DNA of 17,451 nucleotides from an uncultured Alphaproteobacteria bacterium (GCA_937895955.1 CALAZI010000127.1:1-17451), one strand, 5' to 3'; counted from the first letter of the stretch, positions 1-7,620 are shown. Numbers and translations: made by a program. The notes: generated from the letters alone by a model not told the origin.

Positions 1-2358
1 GCGCCGGCCGCGATCCTCATCGCCGTCGCGCCGGACGCGCCGGAAGGCGGCCTCGACGTCGCGATAAAAAGAAAGCAGCAGCCCCTCATCGGCGTAGGTG
101 ACGGCGGGATAGGCGCCGTCAAGCGGGCGTTTCGGCAAATCGGCGTGGGCGGCGAGCATGAAATTCTTCCAAATCTTCGCCGGGATCGTGCCGCCGGTGA
201 TCTTGTCCATCGGCTGATAGCCGTCATTGCCGACCCACACGCCCGCCGTCATCTGCGCGGTGTAGCCGATGAACCAGGCGTCGCGCCAATCATTCGTCGT
301 GCCGGTCTTGCCGGCGGCCTGCCGGTTTCCGAGATTGGCGCCGCGTCCGGTTCCCGTCGTCATCACCTGATAGAGAACATGCGTCACGTCCTTTGCGATC
401 GCGGAGTCGAAGATGCGGGAGGGTTTCTGCGTCGGGCGTTTGTAAAGAACATTGCCGCGCCCGTCGGCGATTTCGGTGACGGCGTAGGGGACGACGCCCT
501 CGCCGCCGTCCGCAAACGGAATATAGGCGGCCGTCAATTCCTCAAGCGTCGCCGAAAAGCCGCCGAGCGCAATGCCGGCTTCCTTCTCCGGAATGTCGGA
601 TGAAATGCCGAGCCGGCGCGCCATCTCGATCACTTTCTTGCGGCCGACCTGTTCGGACACCTGAACGGCGATCGTATTGATCGACTTGGCGACCGCTTCG
701 GTGAGGCGCATCGCGCCGCGGTAATTATTGTCGTAATTGGTCGGCTTCCAGCCGGCGATGTCGATCGGCTGGTCGACGAAGCGCGATGACGGCGTCAGCC
801 CGTTTTCAAAGCCGGTCGCATAGACGATCGGCTTGAAGGCCGAACCCGGCTGGCGTTTCGCCTGCGTCGCGCGGTTGAACTGGCTTTCGATATAGGAACG
901 CCCGCCGACCATGGCGCGCACGGCGCCGTCATTGTCATAGGCGATCATCGCCGCTTCGAGCGCGCCGGCGACTTTTGCGTCGACGTCGAGCACCGATTTG
1001 ACGGCCGCTTCCGCGTCGCGCTGCAGCTTTCGGTCGAGCGTCGTCCGGATGACGATGTCGTGCGGCGCGTCGGGACCGGCGAGGCCGCGCGCCTTTTCCG
1101 CGACATAGTCGAAAAACCAGCCGATATCGCGATCATCGCCGCCGGTGACGATAATCGGCGGCGCGCGCCGCGCCTCGCGCGCTTCAAACTCGGTGATGTC
1201 GCCGGTCTCGCGCATATTGTCGATGACTTCAAAGGCGCGTTCGCGCGCGCCCAAGGGATTTTGCGTCGGCGCCAGGGTCGACGGCGCCTGCGGCAGGCCG
1301 GCGAGGAGCGCGGCTTCCGACAAGGAAACGTCGCGCGATGATTTGTCGAAATAGGTTTTCGCCGCGCTCTCGACGCCGTAGGCGCCGGCGCCGAAATAGA
1401 TGCGGTTCAGATAGAGCGAAAGGATTTCGTCTTTCGAATAGCGCCCCTCAAGCCAGAAGGCGAGCATCGCCTCCTTCGCCTTGCGAATGTAAGTCTGCTC
1501 CGGCGAGAGGAAGAGATTCTTGGCGAGCTGCTGCGTGATCGTCGAGCCGCCTTCGACCCGCCCGCTCGATTTCAGATTGTTGACGAGCGCGCGCATCGTG
1601 CCGCGCAGATCGACGCCGTGATGGTCGTAAAAGCGGCGGTCTTCCGTCGCGAGGAACGCCTTGACGAGATAGGGCGGCAATTCAGCGACGGCGACCGCCT
1701 CGCCGTAACGCGCGCCGCGCGCGGCGATCTCCTCGCCGTTCCTGTCCTCAATGACGATCGCCGGCGTGCGGTTGATCGCCCAGAGGTCCGCGCCGTCTTC
1801 CGGCCAGGGCGCGATGATGAGGAACAAGGCGGCGAGACCGGCGATCGCGCCGAGATGGAAAAGCGACACGAAGAGGCCGCCGAATTCGAGAAGGGACGCG
1901 GGCTTCATGCCGCCCTCATCGCCGGATTCGCCGCCTGATCCGCCATGGCGCGGCGGCTTGAGCTTGTGCCGCTCCTTGGCGCGCTCGGCCGCCGACGGGC
2001 GCGCCGGGACGGCGGTCGCATCGGCGCCGAGACGACGCGCGACCATGGGCGGCTCGGCCGGCGTTTCGGGCGCAGGGTCCGCCGGCTCGTCAAGCGACGG
2101 CCCGGCGTCGGCCGCGGGCCGCGGGCGGGGCTCGGGTTTCGGCGGCTCGGACATTACTTCGGCCTTCGGCTGGGGCGGTCTGCGCGCCTCGACCCGGCGG
2201 GGCGTCGGCAGGGCGGCGGCCGCCGCCTTCGGCAGGCTCGACAGATGCGCGGCGAGATCCTTCGCCGCGTCGCGGAATTCATCGGCGAGATTGCGGCCGT
2301 CTTTCGGCTCGGCGTCGGCGGGGCCGGAAGAATCGGGCGTTCCAGGCGTATCGGTCAC
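1..2358 (-). CDS. Class A penicillin-binding protein (PBP1A/1B-like), 3' end outside window
   Basis: Bifunctional peptidoglycan synthase: an N-terminal GT51 glycosyltransferase polymerises glycan strands and a C-terminal transpeptidase cross-links them on the outer face of the inner membrane. 786 codons are visible and no stop is reached before the window edge. Residues 1-150 form a long Pro/Ala/Glu/Arg-rich cytoplasmic tail, followed by a membrane segment near residues 157-180. GT51 signatures are EDRRFYDHHGVD (catalytic Glu239) and GGSTITQQLAKN. Transpeptidase signatures are SAFK (Ser506, Lys509), SIN (Ser559) and KTGT (Lys684). The GTG start at 2358 was chosen because GGGAGAG lies about 7 nt upstream; an in-frame GTG at 2364 would sit on that site. 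The family is certain from the motifs. The subclass (1A, 1B or 1C) is not settled, although the short spacing between domains looks more 1B/2A-like than like a classical 1A with an OB insert. Confidence 0.95.
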   Translation of the reverse strand, partial: MTDTPGTPDSSGPADAEPKDGRNLADEFRDAAKDLAAHLSSLPKAAAAALPTPRRVEARRPPQPKAEVMSEPPKPEPRPRPAADAGPSLDEPADPAPETPAEPPMVARRLGADATAVPARPSAAERAKERHKLKPPRHGGSGGESGDEGGMKPASLLEFGGLFVSLFHLGAIAGLAALFLIIAPWPEDGADLWAINRTPAIVIEDRNGEEIAARGARYGEAVAVAELPPYLVKAFLATEDRRFYDHHGVDLRGTMRALVNNLKSSGRVEGGSTITQQLAKNLFLSPEQTYIRKAKEAMLAFWLEGRYSKDEILSLYLNRIYFGAGAYGVESAAKTYFDKSSRDVSLSEAALLAGLPQAPSTLAPTQNPLGARERAFEVIDNMRETGDITEFEAREARRAPPIIVTGGDDRDIGWFFDYVAEKARGLAGPDAPHDIVIRTTLDRKLQRDAEAAVKSVLDVDAKVAGALEAAMIAYDNDGAVRAMVGGRSYIESQFNRATQAKRQPGSAFKPIVYATGFENGLTPSSRFVDQPIDIAGWKPTNYDNNYRGAMRLTEAVAKSINTIAVQVSEQVGRKKVIEMARRLGISSDIPEKEAGIALGGFSATLEELTAAYIPFADGGEGVVPYAVTEIADGRGNVLYKRPTQKPSRIFDSAIAKDVTHVLYQVMTTGTGRGANLGNRQAAGKTGTTNDWRDAWFIGYTAQMTAGVWVGNDGYQPMDKITGGTIPAKIWKNFMLAAHADLPKRPLDGAYPAVTYADEGLLLSFYRDVEAAFRRVRRDGDEDRGRR

Positions 2359-2448
2359 AAACACTCTCTCCCGCGGGGGATAGGGCGCGGTCGATAGGCC
2401 CTTAGCATGGCGGACTTGGGGCGGAAACGTGAAAGCGCGGGAAGGTTT

Positions 2449-2462
2449 GCGCCGGGCGGCGC
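2449..2462 (-). other. Short GC-rich hairpin just after the tetR stop
   Basis: GCGCCG and CGGCGC arms are separated by two bases, one base past the TetR stop codon. It could help end or stabilise the transcript. No T-run follows on the minus strand, so it is not a standard intrinsic terminator. The rest of 2359-2463 holds the upstream region of the penicillin-binding protein gene, where no convincing promoter was seen. Confidence 0.3.
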
Positions 2463-2463
2463 A

Positions 2464-3033
2464 TCAGGCGAGCAACTCAAGTTCCGCCGTTTTGAGCGCT
2501 GCGGCGAACGCCTTTTTATCGCCGAGCGCGCGGGCGACGACGAGCGCGCCCTGAATGGCGATGATCGCGGCGGTCGCGCGCGCCTTCGCCTCGCCCGCCG
2601 TAAAACCGTCATCGCGCAAGGCGCCGGCGAGCGCGTCGAGCCAGTCGGCGACGATCGCCCTGACGGTCCTTACGGCTTTTGGGCTTGCGGTCGGCGAGAT
2701 CATCATCGACGCGATGAGGCAAGGCGCGCCGCCGCCTTCATACATTTCTGCGACCGTCTTCATCATCGCGGCGAGTTTTTTCTTCAGCGGCGCGTCGGCG
2801 GCAAGCGGCGCGAAAACATGATCGCGCATATGACGCCGCGCGAAGTCGGCGACCGCCTCGGCCATGTCCGGCTTGCCGCCCGGAAAATGATGATAAAGGC
2901 TCGACTTGCCGAGGCCCGTCGCGTCGGAAATGTCGGCGATTGAGACCGCGTCGTAACCGGCGCGGCGGAAGAGATCGTAAAGCGTGACGATAATCTCGTC
3001 GCGCGATCCCGTCATTGTCGTTTTCATGTCCAT
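2464..3033 (-). CDS. TetR/AcrR-family transcriptional regulator (LmrA/YxaF-like C-terminus)
   Basis: One-component repressor of 189 residues, normal for the family. The N-terminal helix-turn-helix is clear at about residues 29-50 (SIADISDATGLGKSSLYHHF), which binds a palindromic operator as a dimer. The C-terminal half, with its GGGAPCLIASMM stretch, resembles the LmrA/YxaF ligand-binding domain; that subfamily is my inference. It lies 129 bp downstream of the AhpD-like gene on the same strand. The strong palindrome at 3795-3814 in that gene's promoter is the best candidate binding site, making this a local regulator of the neighbour and possibly of itself. No clear Shine-Dalgarno precedes the start; ATG codons at residues 3 and 7 are alternatives. 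Confidence 0.9.
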   Translation of the reverse strand: MDMKTTMTGSRDEIIVTLYDLFRRAGYDAVSIADISDATGLGKSSLYHHFPGGKPDMAEAVADFARRHMRDHVFAPLAADAPLKKKLAAMMKTVAEMYEGGGAPCLIASMMISPTASPKAVRTVRAIVADWLDALAGALRDDGFTAGEAKARATAAIIAIQGALVVARALGDKKAFAAALKTAELELLA

Positions 3034-3075
3034 GATGATCGGCCTGTTTGAGAGGGCGGATCAAGGAGGAGGAAA

Positions 3076-3118
3076 CCGGCGCGCGCCGCTGATGGGAGAG
3101 AGGGCGGGCGCGCGCCGG
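3076..3118. repeat. Perfect 12-bp inverted repeat between ahpD-like gene and tetR
   Basis: Arms CCGGCGCGCGCC (3076-3087) and GGCGCGCGCCGG (3107-3118) pair perfectly around a 19-nt loop. On the minus strand the stem is followed by a pyrimidine-rich TTTCCTCCTCC stretch. It could be a weak terminator or a processing hairpin separating expression of the two genes. Confidence 0.5.
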
Positions 3119-3124
3119 CGGTCC

Positions 3125-3156
3125 GCGAACGCCAAAGGGGGGCGAATGGCGTTCGC
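3125..3156. terminator. 10-bp hairpin directly after the ahpD-like stop codon
   Basis: Arms GCGAACGCCA (3125-3134) and TGGCGTTCGC (3147-3156) with a 12-nt loop begin 6 nt past the stop codon of the AhpD-like gene. The position suits an attenuating terminator or a 3' stabilising stem. No U-tract follows, so a true intrinsic terminator is not proven. Together with the second stem at 3076-3118 it fills the gap before tetR. Confidence 0.4.
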
Positions 3157-3162
3157 TGGAAT

Positions 3163-3717
3163 TTACGCCGCGCGTTTCGCCGCGGCGACGGCCGGAAAGT
3201 CGACCGGCGTCTTGAAGACCTCGTTCAGATAGTTGGTGAACGTGTTGAGCGCGACATGCGCGACGATCTCGACAAGCTCGGCGTCGGTGATCCCCGCGCC
3301 TTTGGCGCGCGCCACATCGCCGTCCGAAACCTCGCCGCGCGAGAAGGCGATCTTGCGCGAGAGCGCGACGGCGACATCGGCCTTGACGTCGTTTGAGCGG
3401 CCTTCGCGGTTTTTCTCGATCTCATCGTCGGACAGCTTCACGACATTCTTCGCGAGATAGGTGTGCGCCGAATTGCAATAGTCGCAGCCATTGACGTTCG
3501 CGACAGCGAGGGCGATCCGCTCGCGCGTCGCCGCGTCAAGCGCGCCTTGCCCGAGAGCGCCCGAAAGCGACAACAGGCCTTCCAGCGCAGCGGGGCTCGC
3601 CGCCGTCAAAAGGTAAAGATTCGGCGCCTTTCCGAGCTTCGCCTTGACGGCGTTGAGCAGGGGCTGCGCCTTTTCCGGCGCGGCGTCGATCGAGGCGGGA
3701 AGGTCGATGCGGGACAT
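3163..3717 (-). CDS. Carboxymuconolactone decarboxylase-family protein, AhpD-like peroxidase fold
   Basis: AhpD-like thiol protein of 184 residues. The active-site pattern is intact: Glu66, then C78-x2-C81-x3-H85 in NGCDYCNSAHTYL. The Glu-to-Cys spacing of 12 and the CxxCxxxH element match the proton-relay set described for mycobacterial AhpD. Such proteins reduce peroxides or act as CxxC oxidoreductases; the true substrate here is unknown. The frame is open up to 3795, but the ATG at 3717 (MSRIDLPAS) has a good GAAGGAAA Shine-Dalgarno, while upstream starts fall inside the promoter and operator. A candidate promoter (TTGAAA, 17 bp, TACATG) with a 20-bp palindrome between its elements lies 76-104 bp upstream, pointing to repression by the downstream TetR regulator. 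Confidence 0.9.
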   Translation of the reverse strand: MSRIDLPASIDAAPEKAQPLLNAVKAKLGKAPNLYLLTAASPAALEGLLSLSGALGQGALDAATRERIALAVANVNGCDYCNSAHTYLAKNVVKLSDDEIEKNREGRSNDVKADVAVALSRKIAFSRGEVSDGDVARAKGAGITDAELVEIVAHVALNTFTNYLNEVFKTPVDFPAVAAAKRAA

Positions 3718-3792
3718 GTCTTTTCCTTCTTTCATTTTTCGCCGCCCGTCTTTCGACAGGCCGCGTTTCATCTGTTCATTTGCGATGCGCGT

Positions 3793-3821
3793 CATGTACC
3801 GAACGATCGGTACAGTTTCAA
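3793..3821 (-). promoter_or_regulatory. Promoter and embedded TetR-type operator of the ahpD-like gene
   Basis: Read on the minus strand: -35 TTGAAA (3816-3821), a 17-bp spacer, and -10 TACATG (3793-3798). The operator is the palindrome at 3795-3814, TGTACCGAACGATCGGTACA on the plus strand, with perfect 8-bp arms TGTACCGA/TCGGTACA around 4 bp. It fills the spacer and overlaps the -10, a position that would block RNA polymerase. TetR-family operators commonly have this size and symmetry. Assigning it to the adjacent TetR protein is inference from proximity. Confidence 0.65.
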
Positions 3822-3889
3822 GCGCGGAAACGCGCGTTCAAGGAAGCGTGATGGCTGGGGAGGCGGGCGTGAGGGGCGGCGTCGAACCG

Positions 3890-4372
3890 CTAATCGCTTG
3901 CGCCTTCCCCCAACAGGCTCCCGATCATCGCGCCGAGGCTCAAATCGTCGACATGGCCGAAGCGTTGCAGGCGGAGGTTTCCCGCGCGGTCGATGAGGAT
4001 CGTCGTCGGCGTTCCCTGCATGTTGTAGGCGCGCATGGTTTCAGGGACGCCGCCATCGGGCGCGGCCGCGTCGATCGCGACCGGAAAGCGGATCTTGTAT
4101 TCATGCAGGAAGGCGGCGAGCGCTTCTTTCGAGCCTTGCGCTTCGGCGTGCTCAAAAACCGTATGAAGCCCGATGACGGCGACGTCGTCTTCGGCGAAGG
4201 CCGCGCGAACCTTCAGCGCCTGCGGCACGGCGTGCGCGGCGCAGCCGGGGCAGAGCATCTGGAAGGCGAGGGCGTAGACGACCCGGCCTTTGAGGCTCGC
4301 GAGCGTCAGCGGCTCGGCGGCGTTGAGCCAGCCGGAAACGGTCCATTCCTGAGCGGGGCGAAGGGCGGGCAT
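3890..4372 (-). CDS. Thioredoxin-like redoxin/AhpC-TSA-family protein with CPGC motif
   Basis: Thioredoxin-fold protein of 160 residues. It shows QMLCPGC (Cys41, Cys44) at the start of the active-site helix and the cis-proline loop GTPTT (Pro122), the two hallmarks of the fold. No signal peptide is visible, so it is probably cytoplasmic and acts as a thiol-disulfide reductase or thiol peroxidase. It lacks the usual PxxxTxxC peroxiredoxin motif, so disulfide reduction is at least as likely as peroxidase activity. The open frame runs on to 4549 into the divergent gene. The ATG at 4372 is preferred because it precedes the conserved domain and leaves room for a shared divergent promoter. Its neighbour is a cysteine-rich MarR regulator reading away from it, with a perfect palindrome between them. 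Confidence 0.9.
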   Translation of the reverse strand: MPALRPAQEWTVSGWLNAAEPLTLASLKGRVVYALAFQMLCPGCAAHAVPQALKVRAAFAEDDVAVIGLHTVFEHAEAQGSKEALAAFLHEYKIRFPVAIDAAAPDGGVPETMRAYNMQGTPTTILIDRAGNLRLQRFGHVDDLSLGAMIGSLLGEGASD

Positions 4373-4411
4373 GGGGCTCTTTCGCGTGCTTGCGTCGCTG
4401 GCAAATAGTAA

Positions 4412-4430
4412 TAGTATCGAGTCGATACTA
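4412..4430. promoter_or_regulatory. Perfect 19-bp palindrome, probable MarR operator over divergent promoters
   Basis: TAGTATCGA-G-TCGATACTA is a perfect inverted repeat centred on 4421, between the redoxin gene and the MarR gene. Each arm begins with TAGTAT, which can serve as the -10 of the promoter on its strand. Candidate -35 elements lie 16 bp away on both sides: TTGCGT at 4390-4395 (plus) and TTGGCT at 4447-4452 (minus). A dimeric MarR protein bound here would cover both -10 elements and repress the redoxin gene and itself together. An extra half-site-like AATAGTA precedes it at 4404-4410. Confidence 0.8.
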
Positions 4431-4451
4431 AAGAAAGCCCTCTCTAAGCCA

Positions 4452-5009
4452 ATGACCAAGCCCCCGTCAATCGCCGCCTGGCGCGCCGCGCATCTGGTCG
4501 AACGGCTCGGCCGGCTGTTGCGCGCGTCGGATTTCGAGGGGGGCCTCAACCCCGCCCAGCGCGAGGCGCTGCGCTATCTCGCCCGCGCCAACCGGTTTTC
4601 GCGAACGCCGGCCGCGCTCGCCGATTATTTTGGGAGCTCGCGCGGCACCGTTTCGCAGACGCTGATCGCGCTTGAAGGCAAGGGCCTCATCGAAAAGACG
4701 AAAAGCGCGAAGGACGCGCGCGTCGTCTTCCTGTCGCTGACCGAGGCTGGACGCCGCGCGCATGATGAGGACGGCGAGGTTTTGCTGGCGCGCGACATCG
4801 ACGCGGCGGGCGAGGCGGCGCTGATCGCCGCCGCGCTCGACGGCGCCTTGAAGACCGCGCTCGCGCGTCGCGGCGGCAAGCCGTTCGGCGTTTGCAAAAC
4901 CTGCCGGCATTTCGAGCGCGCGGGCGGCGAACGCCGCTGCGCGCTGCTCGATGAGACGCTCACCGCGCAGGACGCCGAAGCGATCTGCGTAGAAATGCAG
5001 GCGGCGTAG
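4452..5009 (+). CDS. MarR-family regulator with C-terminal four-cysteine cluster
   Basis: Winged-helix regulator of 185 residues. The DNA-binding part is clear: recognition region at about residues 52-80 (TPAALADYFGSSRGTVSQTL) and a wing around KDARVVFLSLTEAG. Past the usual MarR end there is a tail, residues 145-185, with cysteines at 148, 151, 163 and 179 (C-x2-C-x11-C-x15-C). Such a set could bind an iron-sulfur cluster or zinc, or act as a disulfide switch; that is inference. The start at 4452 (MTKPPSIAAW) is chosen because the upstream frame crosses the palindrome and promoter. Divergence from a CxxC redoxin gene and the shared palindrome point to a redox-responsive autorepressor. It converges on nrdG with only 19 bp between stops. 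Confidence 0.88.
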   Translation: MTKPPSIAAWRAAHLVERLGRLLRASDFEGGLNPAQREALRYLARANRFSRTPAALADYFGSSRGTVSQTLIALEGKGLIEKTKSAKDARVVFLSLTEAGRRAHDEDGEVLLARDIDAAGEAALIAAALDGALKTALARRGGKPFGVCKTCRHFERAGGERRCALLDETLTAQDAEAICVEMQAA

Positions 5010-5028
5010 CAGCGACAAGGGGTGCGCG

Positions 5029-5733
5029 TCAGGCGGCGCGCAGGAGGAGGTTCGGATGCGCGCGCCGGATCGGGTCGGTGCATTCGGGATCGGAGAAAAT
5101 CGGCGAGGGGGTCGCCCGCAACGTTTTCGGATCGCGCGCCTGTTGCAGGACGAATTGCGCGGCGCCGGCCTCGCGCGCCGCACGCGCAAGCTCGACAAGC
5201 GCGTCGAATGAATGAACGCCGGGCCAAAGCGTCGTGCGCGCTTCAAAGGGAATGTCCGCCGCAGCGAGAATATCGAGCGTTCGGCTGACGCTTGCGCCGG
5301 CGTCGACGCCGGTGAGCGGCGCATAGGCGTCGAAGGGCGCTTTCAGATCGAGCCCGATCCAGTCGAGATCGGGCAGGAGGCGCCGCAATCGCGCCGGCGC
5401 CGTCCCTGACGTGTGCAGGCCGATCTTGAAGCCTTTCGCCTTGACCGCGGCGGCGGCGGCGCCGAGCGCGCGCTGCAAGAGCGGTTCGCCGCCTGAAAAG
5501 ACGACGGCGTCGATCAAGCCGCGCCGCCTTTCGATTTGCGCGTCGATATCGTTCCAGCGCAGCGCCGGTTTCGCGCGCGCGTCGAGTAATTGCGGATTAT
5601 GGCAATAGACGCATCGCAAGGCGCAACCCTGACAGAAAACGACGGCAGAAAGCGCATCCGGGTAATCGACGGTCGAAAAGGGTTGAAAACCGCCGATCCT
5701 CAAATCGGCGGCGCTCGCCCGATGGCGGCTCAT
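5029..5733 (-). CDS. nrdG: Anaerobic ribonucleoside-triphosphate reductase-activating protein (radical SAM)
   Basis: Radical SAM activase of 234 residues that uses S-adenosylmethionine and a [4Fe-4S] cluster to place the glycyl radical on NrdD. The cluster motif is C37-x3-C41-x2-C44 (CALRCVYCHNP), with an extra cysteine at 34, and the SAM-binding GGEP is at 81-84 (VVFSGGEPLL). At 234 residues it is longer than the short E. coli type (about 154) and fits the longer NrdG class. The start codon overlaps the nrdD stop as ATGA, so the two are translationally coupled; no independent Shine-Dalgarno is seen. It is the last gene of the nrdDG operon. Confidence 0.95.
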   Translation of the reverse strand: MSRHRASAADLRIGGFQPFSTVDYPDALSAVVFCQGCALRCVYCHNPQLLDARAKPALRWNDIDAQIERRRGLIDAVVFSGGEPLLQRALGAAAAAVKAKGFKIGLHTSGTAPARLRRLLPDLDWIGLDLKAPFDAYAPLTGVDAGASVSRTLDILAAADIPFEARTTLWPGVHSFDALVELARAAREAGAAQFVLQQARDPKTLRATPSPIFSDPECTDPIRRAHPNLLLRAA

Positions 5734-7607
5734 GCGGCGGCGCGCGCCGCGGCGCGTTCCTCAAAGTGAAGCCGTTCGGCGTGTTCCGATTGCTTGCCCG
5801 GATTAAAAGCGCTGACCGGGCGGTGATAGCCCATGACGCGCGTCCACACTTCACAGGCCTGACGCGGGCGCGTCGCGTCGGCGCTTCCACGCTCCGCATC
5901 GCATGTCGGACAGAATTCGCGCTCGCCGGCGAGATAGCCGTGAACCGGACAGATCGAGAATGTCGGCGTCACCGTCACATAAGGAAGACGGTGGCGCGCA
6001 AGGCTGCGCCGCAACAGCTCGCGGCACGCGGCGGGCGAGGAAATCCGCTCGCGCATATAAAGATGCAAAACGGTGCCGCCGGTGTATTTCGTCTGCAAGG
6101 CGTCCTGACGCGCGAGCGCTTCGAATGGATCGTCCGTGAAGCCGACCGGAAGCTGCGTTGAATTTGTGTAGTAGGGCGCATCCGGCGCGCCGGCCTGAAG
6201 AATGTCGGCGAAGCGCGCCCTATCCTCCTTGGCGAAACGATAGGTCGTTCCTTCGGCGGGCGTCGCCTCGAGATTGTACATGTTCCCGGTTTCTTCCTGA
6301 AACTCGATCATCCGGATGCGGATGTGATCGAGAAGGAGCGTCGCCATCGACTCGCCGAACGGCGTTGAAATATCCTCAAGGTCATCGGTGAAATTGCGAA
6401 TCATCTCATTGACGCCGTTGACGCCGAGCGTCGCGAAATGATTGCGCAGCGTGCCGAGATAGCGCCTTGTGTAAGGGAAAAGACCGTCGCGCATCAGCGC
6501 GTCGATCGTTGCGCGCTTGATCTCCAGGCTTTCCTTCCCGAACAGCAAAAGCCGGTCGAGCGCGGCGATGAGCGCGGGCTCGTTTCCCTTGTGGAGATAG
6601 CCGAGCCGCGCGCAATTGACGGTCACGACGCCGATTGAGCCCGTCTGTTCCGCCGATCCGAAAAGCCCGTTGCCGCGCTTTAAGAGCTCGCGCAGATCAA
6701 GCTGCAGGCGGCAGCACATCGACCGGATTTGACCCGGCTTCAGATCCGAATTGAGGAAATTCTGGAAATAGGGAAGGCCGTATTTCGCCGTCATCTCGAA
6801 AAGACGGTCGGCGTTTTCCGACTCCCAGGGAAAATCGGCGGTGATGTTGTAGGTCGGGATCGGAAAGGTGAAGACGCGGCCCTTGGCGTCGCCCTCAGTC
6901 ATCACCTCGATAAACGCGCGATTGATGAGGTCCATTTCCGCCTGGCATTCGCCATAGGTGAAATCGGCGTCGGCGCCGCCGATCAGGGGCGCGGCGTCTT
7001 TGAGATCTTCCGGACAGACCCAGTCGAAGGTGAGGTTGGTGAACGGCGTTTGCGTTCCCCAGCGTGAGGGAACGTTCAGGTTGAAAACGAATTCCTGAAT
7101 CTGTTGTTTGATCTGCGCATAGCCGAGCGCGTCGATGCGGACGAAAGGCGCGAGATAGGTGTCGAAGGAGGACAGCGCCTGCGCGCCCGCCCATTCGTTT
7201 TGCAAGGCGCCGAGGAAATTGACGATCTGGCCGAGCGCGGTTGAAAAATGTTTAGGCGGCGCCGCTTCGATTTTTCCCGGCACGCCGTTGAAGCCTTCGG
7301 CGAGCAGCATCCGCAAGGACCAGCCCGCGCAATAGCCGGCGAGCATGTCGAGATCGTGGATGTGGATGTCGCCGTTTCGATGCGCGTCGCCGATCTCGCC
7401 CGGATAGATTTCGTCGAGCCAGTAATTCGCGGTCACCTTGCCCGACGTGTTGAGGATAAGGCCGCCGAGCGAAAACCCCTGATTGGCGTTGGCGCGGATG
7501 CGCCAGTCGCGGCCGCCGACATATTCCTCGATCGTCGATTTAACGTCGACGCTGCGACGCGGGCGGGCGGGGGCGGAAGCGGACGGTTCCGAAACGAGGT
7601 CGAACAT
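5730..7607 (-). CDS. nrdD: Class III anaerobic ribonucleoside-triphosphate reductase, glycyl-radical subunit
   Basis: Oxygen-sensitive enzyme of 625 residues that reduces ribonucleoside triphosphates to deoxy forms during anaerobic growth. Visible signatures are GYCAGWSL with Cys93, the second active-site region SIGVVTVNCARLGY with Cys332, and the C-terminal glycyl-radical loop RVMGYHRPV with Gly593. A metal-binding region precedes the loop: C553-PVH, C566-PT-C569 and C585. The N-terminus goes straight into the catalytic barrel after about 20 residues, so the roughly 90-residue ATP-cone allosteric domain found in many NrdD proteins is absent. The gene starts the nrdDG operon and overlaps nrdG by 4 bp. 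Two NrdR-like boxes lie 14-60 bp upstream of the start, suggesting repression when dNTP or ATP levels are high. Confidence 0.96.
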   Translation of the reverse strand: MFDLVSEPSASAPARPRRSVDVKSTIEEYVGGRDWRIRANANQGFSLGGLILNTSGKVTANYWLDEIYPGEIGDAHRNGDIHIHDLDMLAGYCAGWSLRMLLAEGFNGVPGKIEAAPPKHFSTALGQIVNFLGALQNEWAGAQALSSFDTYLAPFVRIDALGYAQIKQQIQEFVFNLNVPSRWGTQTPFTNLTFDWVCPEDLKDAAPLIGGADADFTYGECQAEMDLINRAFIEVMTEGDAKGRVFTFPIPTYNITADFPWESENADRLFEMTAKYGLPYFQNFLNSDLKPGQIRSMCCRLQLDLRELLKRGNGLFGSAEQTGSIGVVTVNCARLGYLHKGNEPALIAALDRLLLFGKESLEIKRATIDALMRDGLFPYTRRYLGTLRNHFATLGVNGVNEMIRNFTDDLEDISTPFGESMATLLLDHIRIRMIEFQEETGNMYNLEATPAEGTTYRFAKEDRARFADILQAGAPDAPYYTNSTQLPVGFTDDPFEALARQDALQTKYTGGTVLHLYMRERISSPAACRELLRRSLARHRLPYVTVTPTFSICPVHGYLAGEREFCPTCDAERGSADATRPRQACEVWTRVMGYHRPVSAFNPGKQSEHAERLHFEERAAARAAA

Positions 7608-7620
7608 AGCGGCGATTTCC

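Noticed and set aside
4373..4549. Upstream extension of the redoxin frame into the MarR gene
   Set aside because: It would read through the palindrome and the divergent coding region, and the conserved domain begins after 4372.
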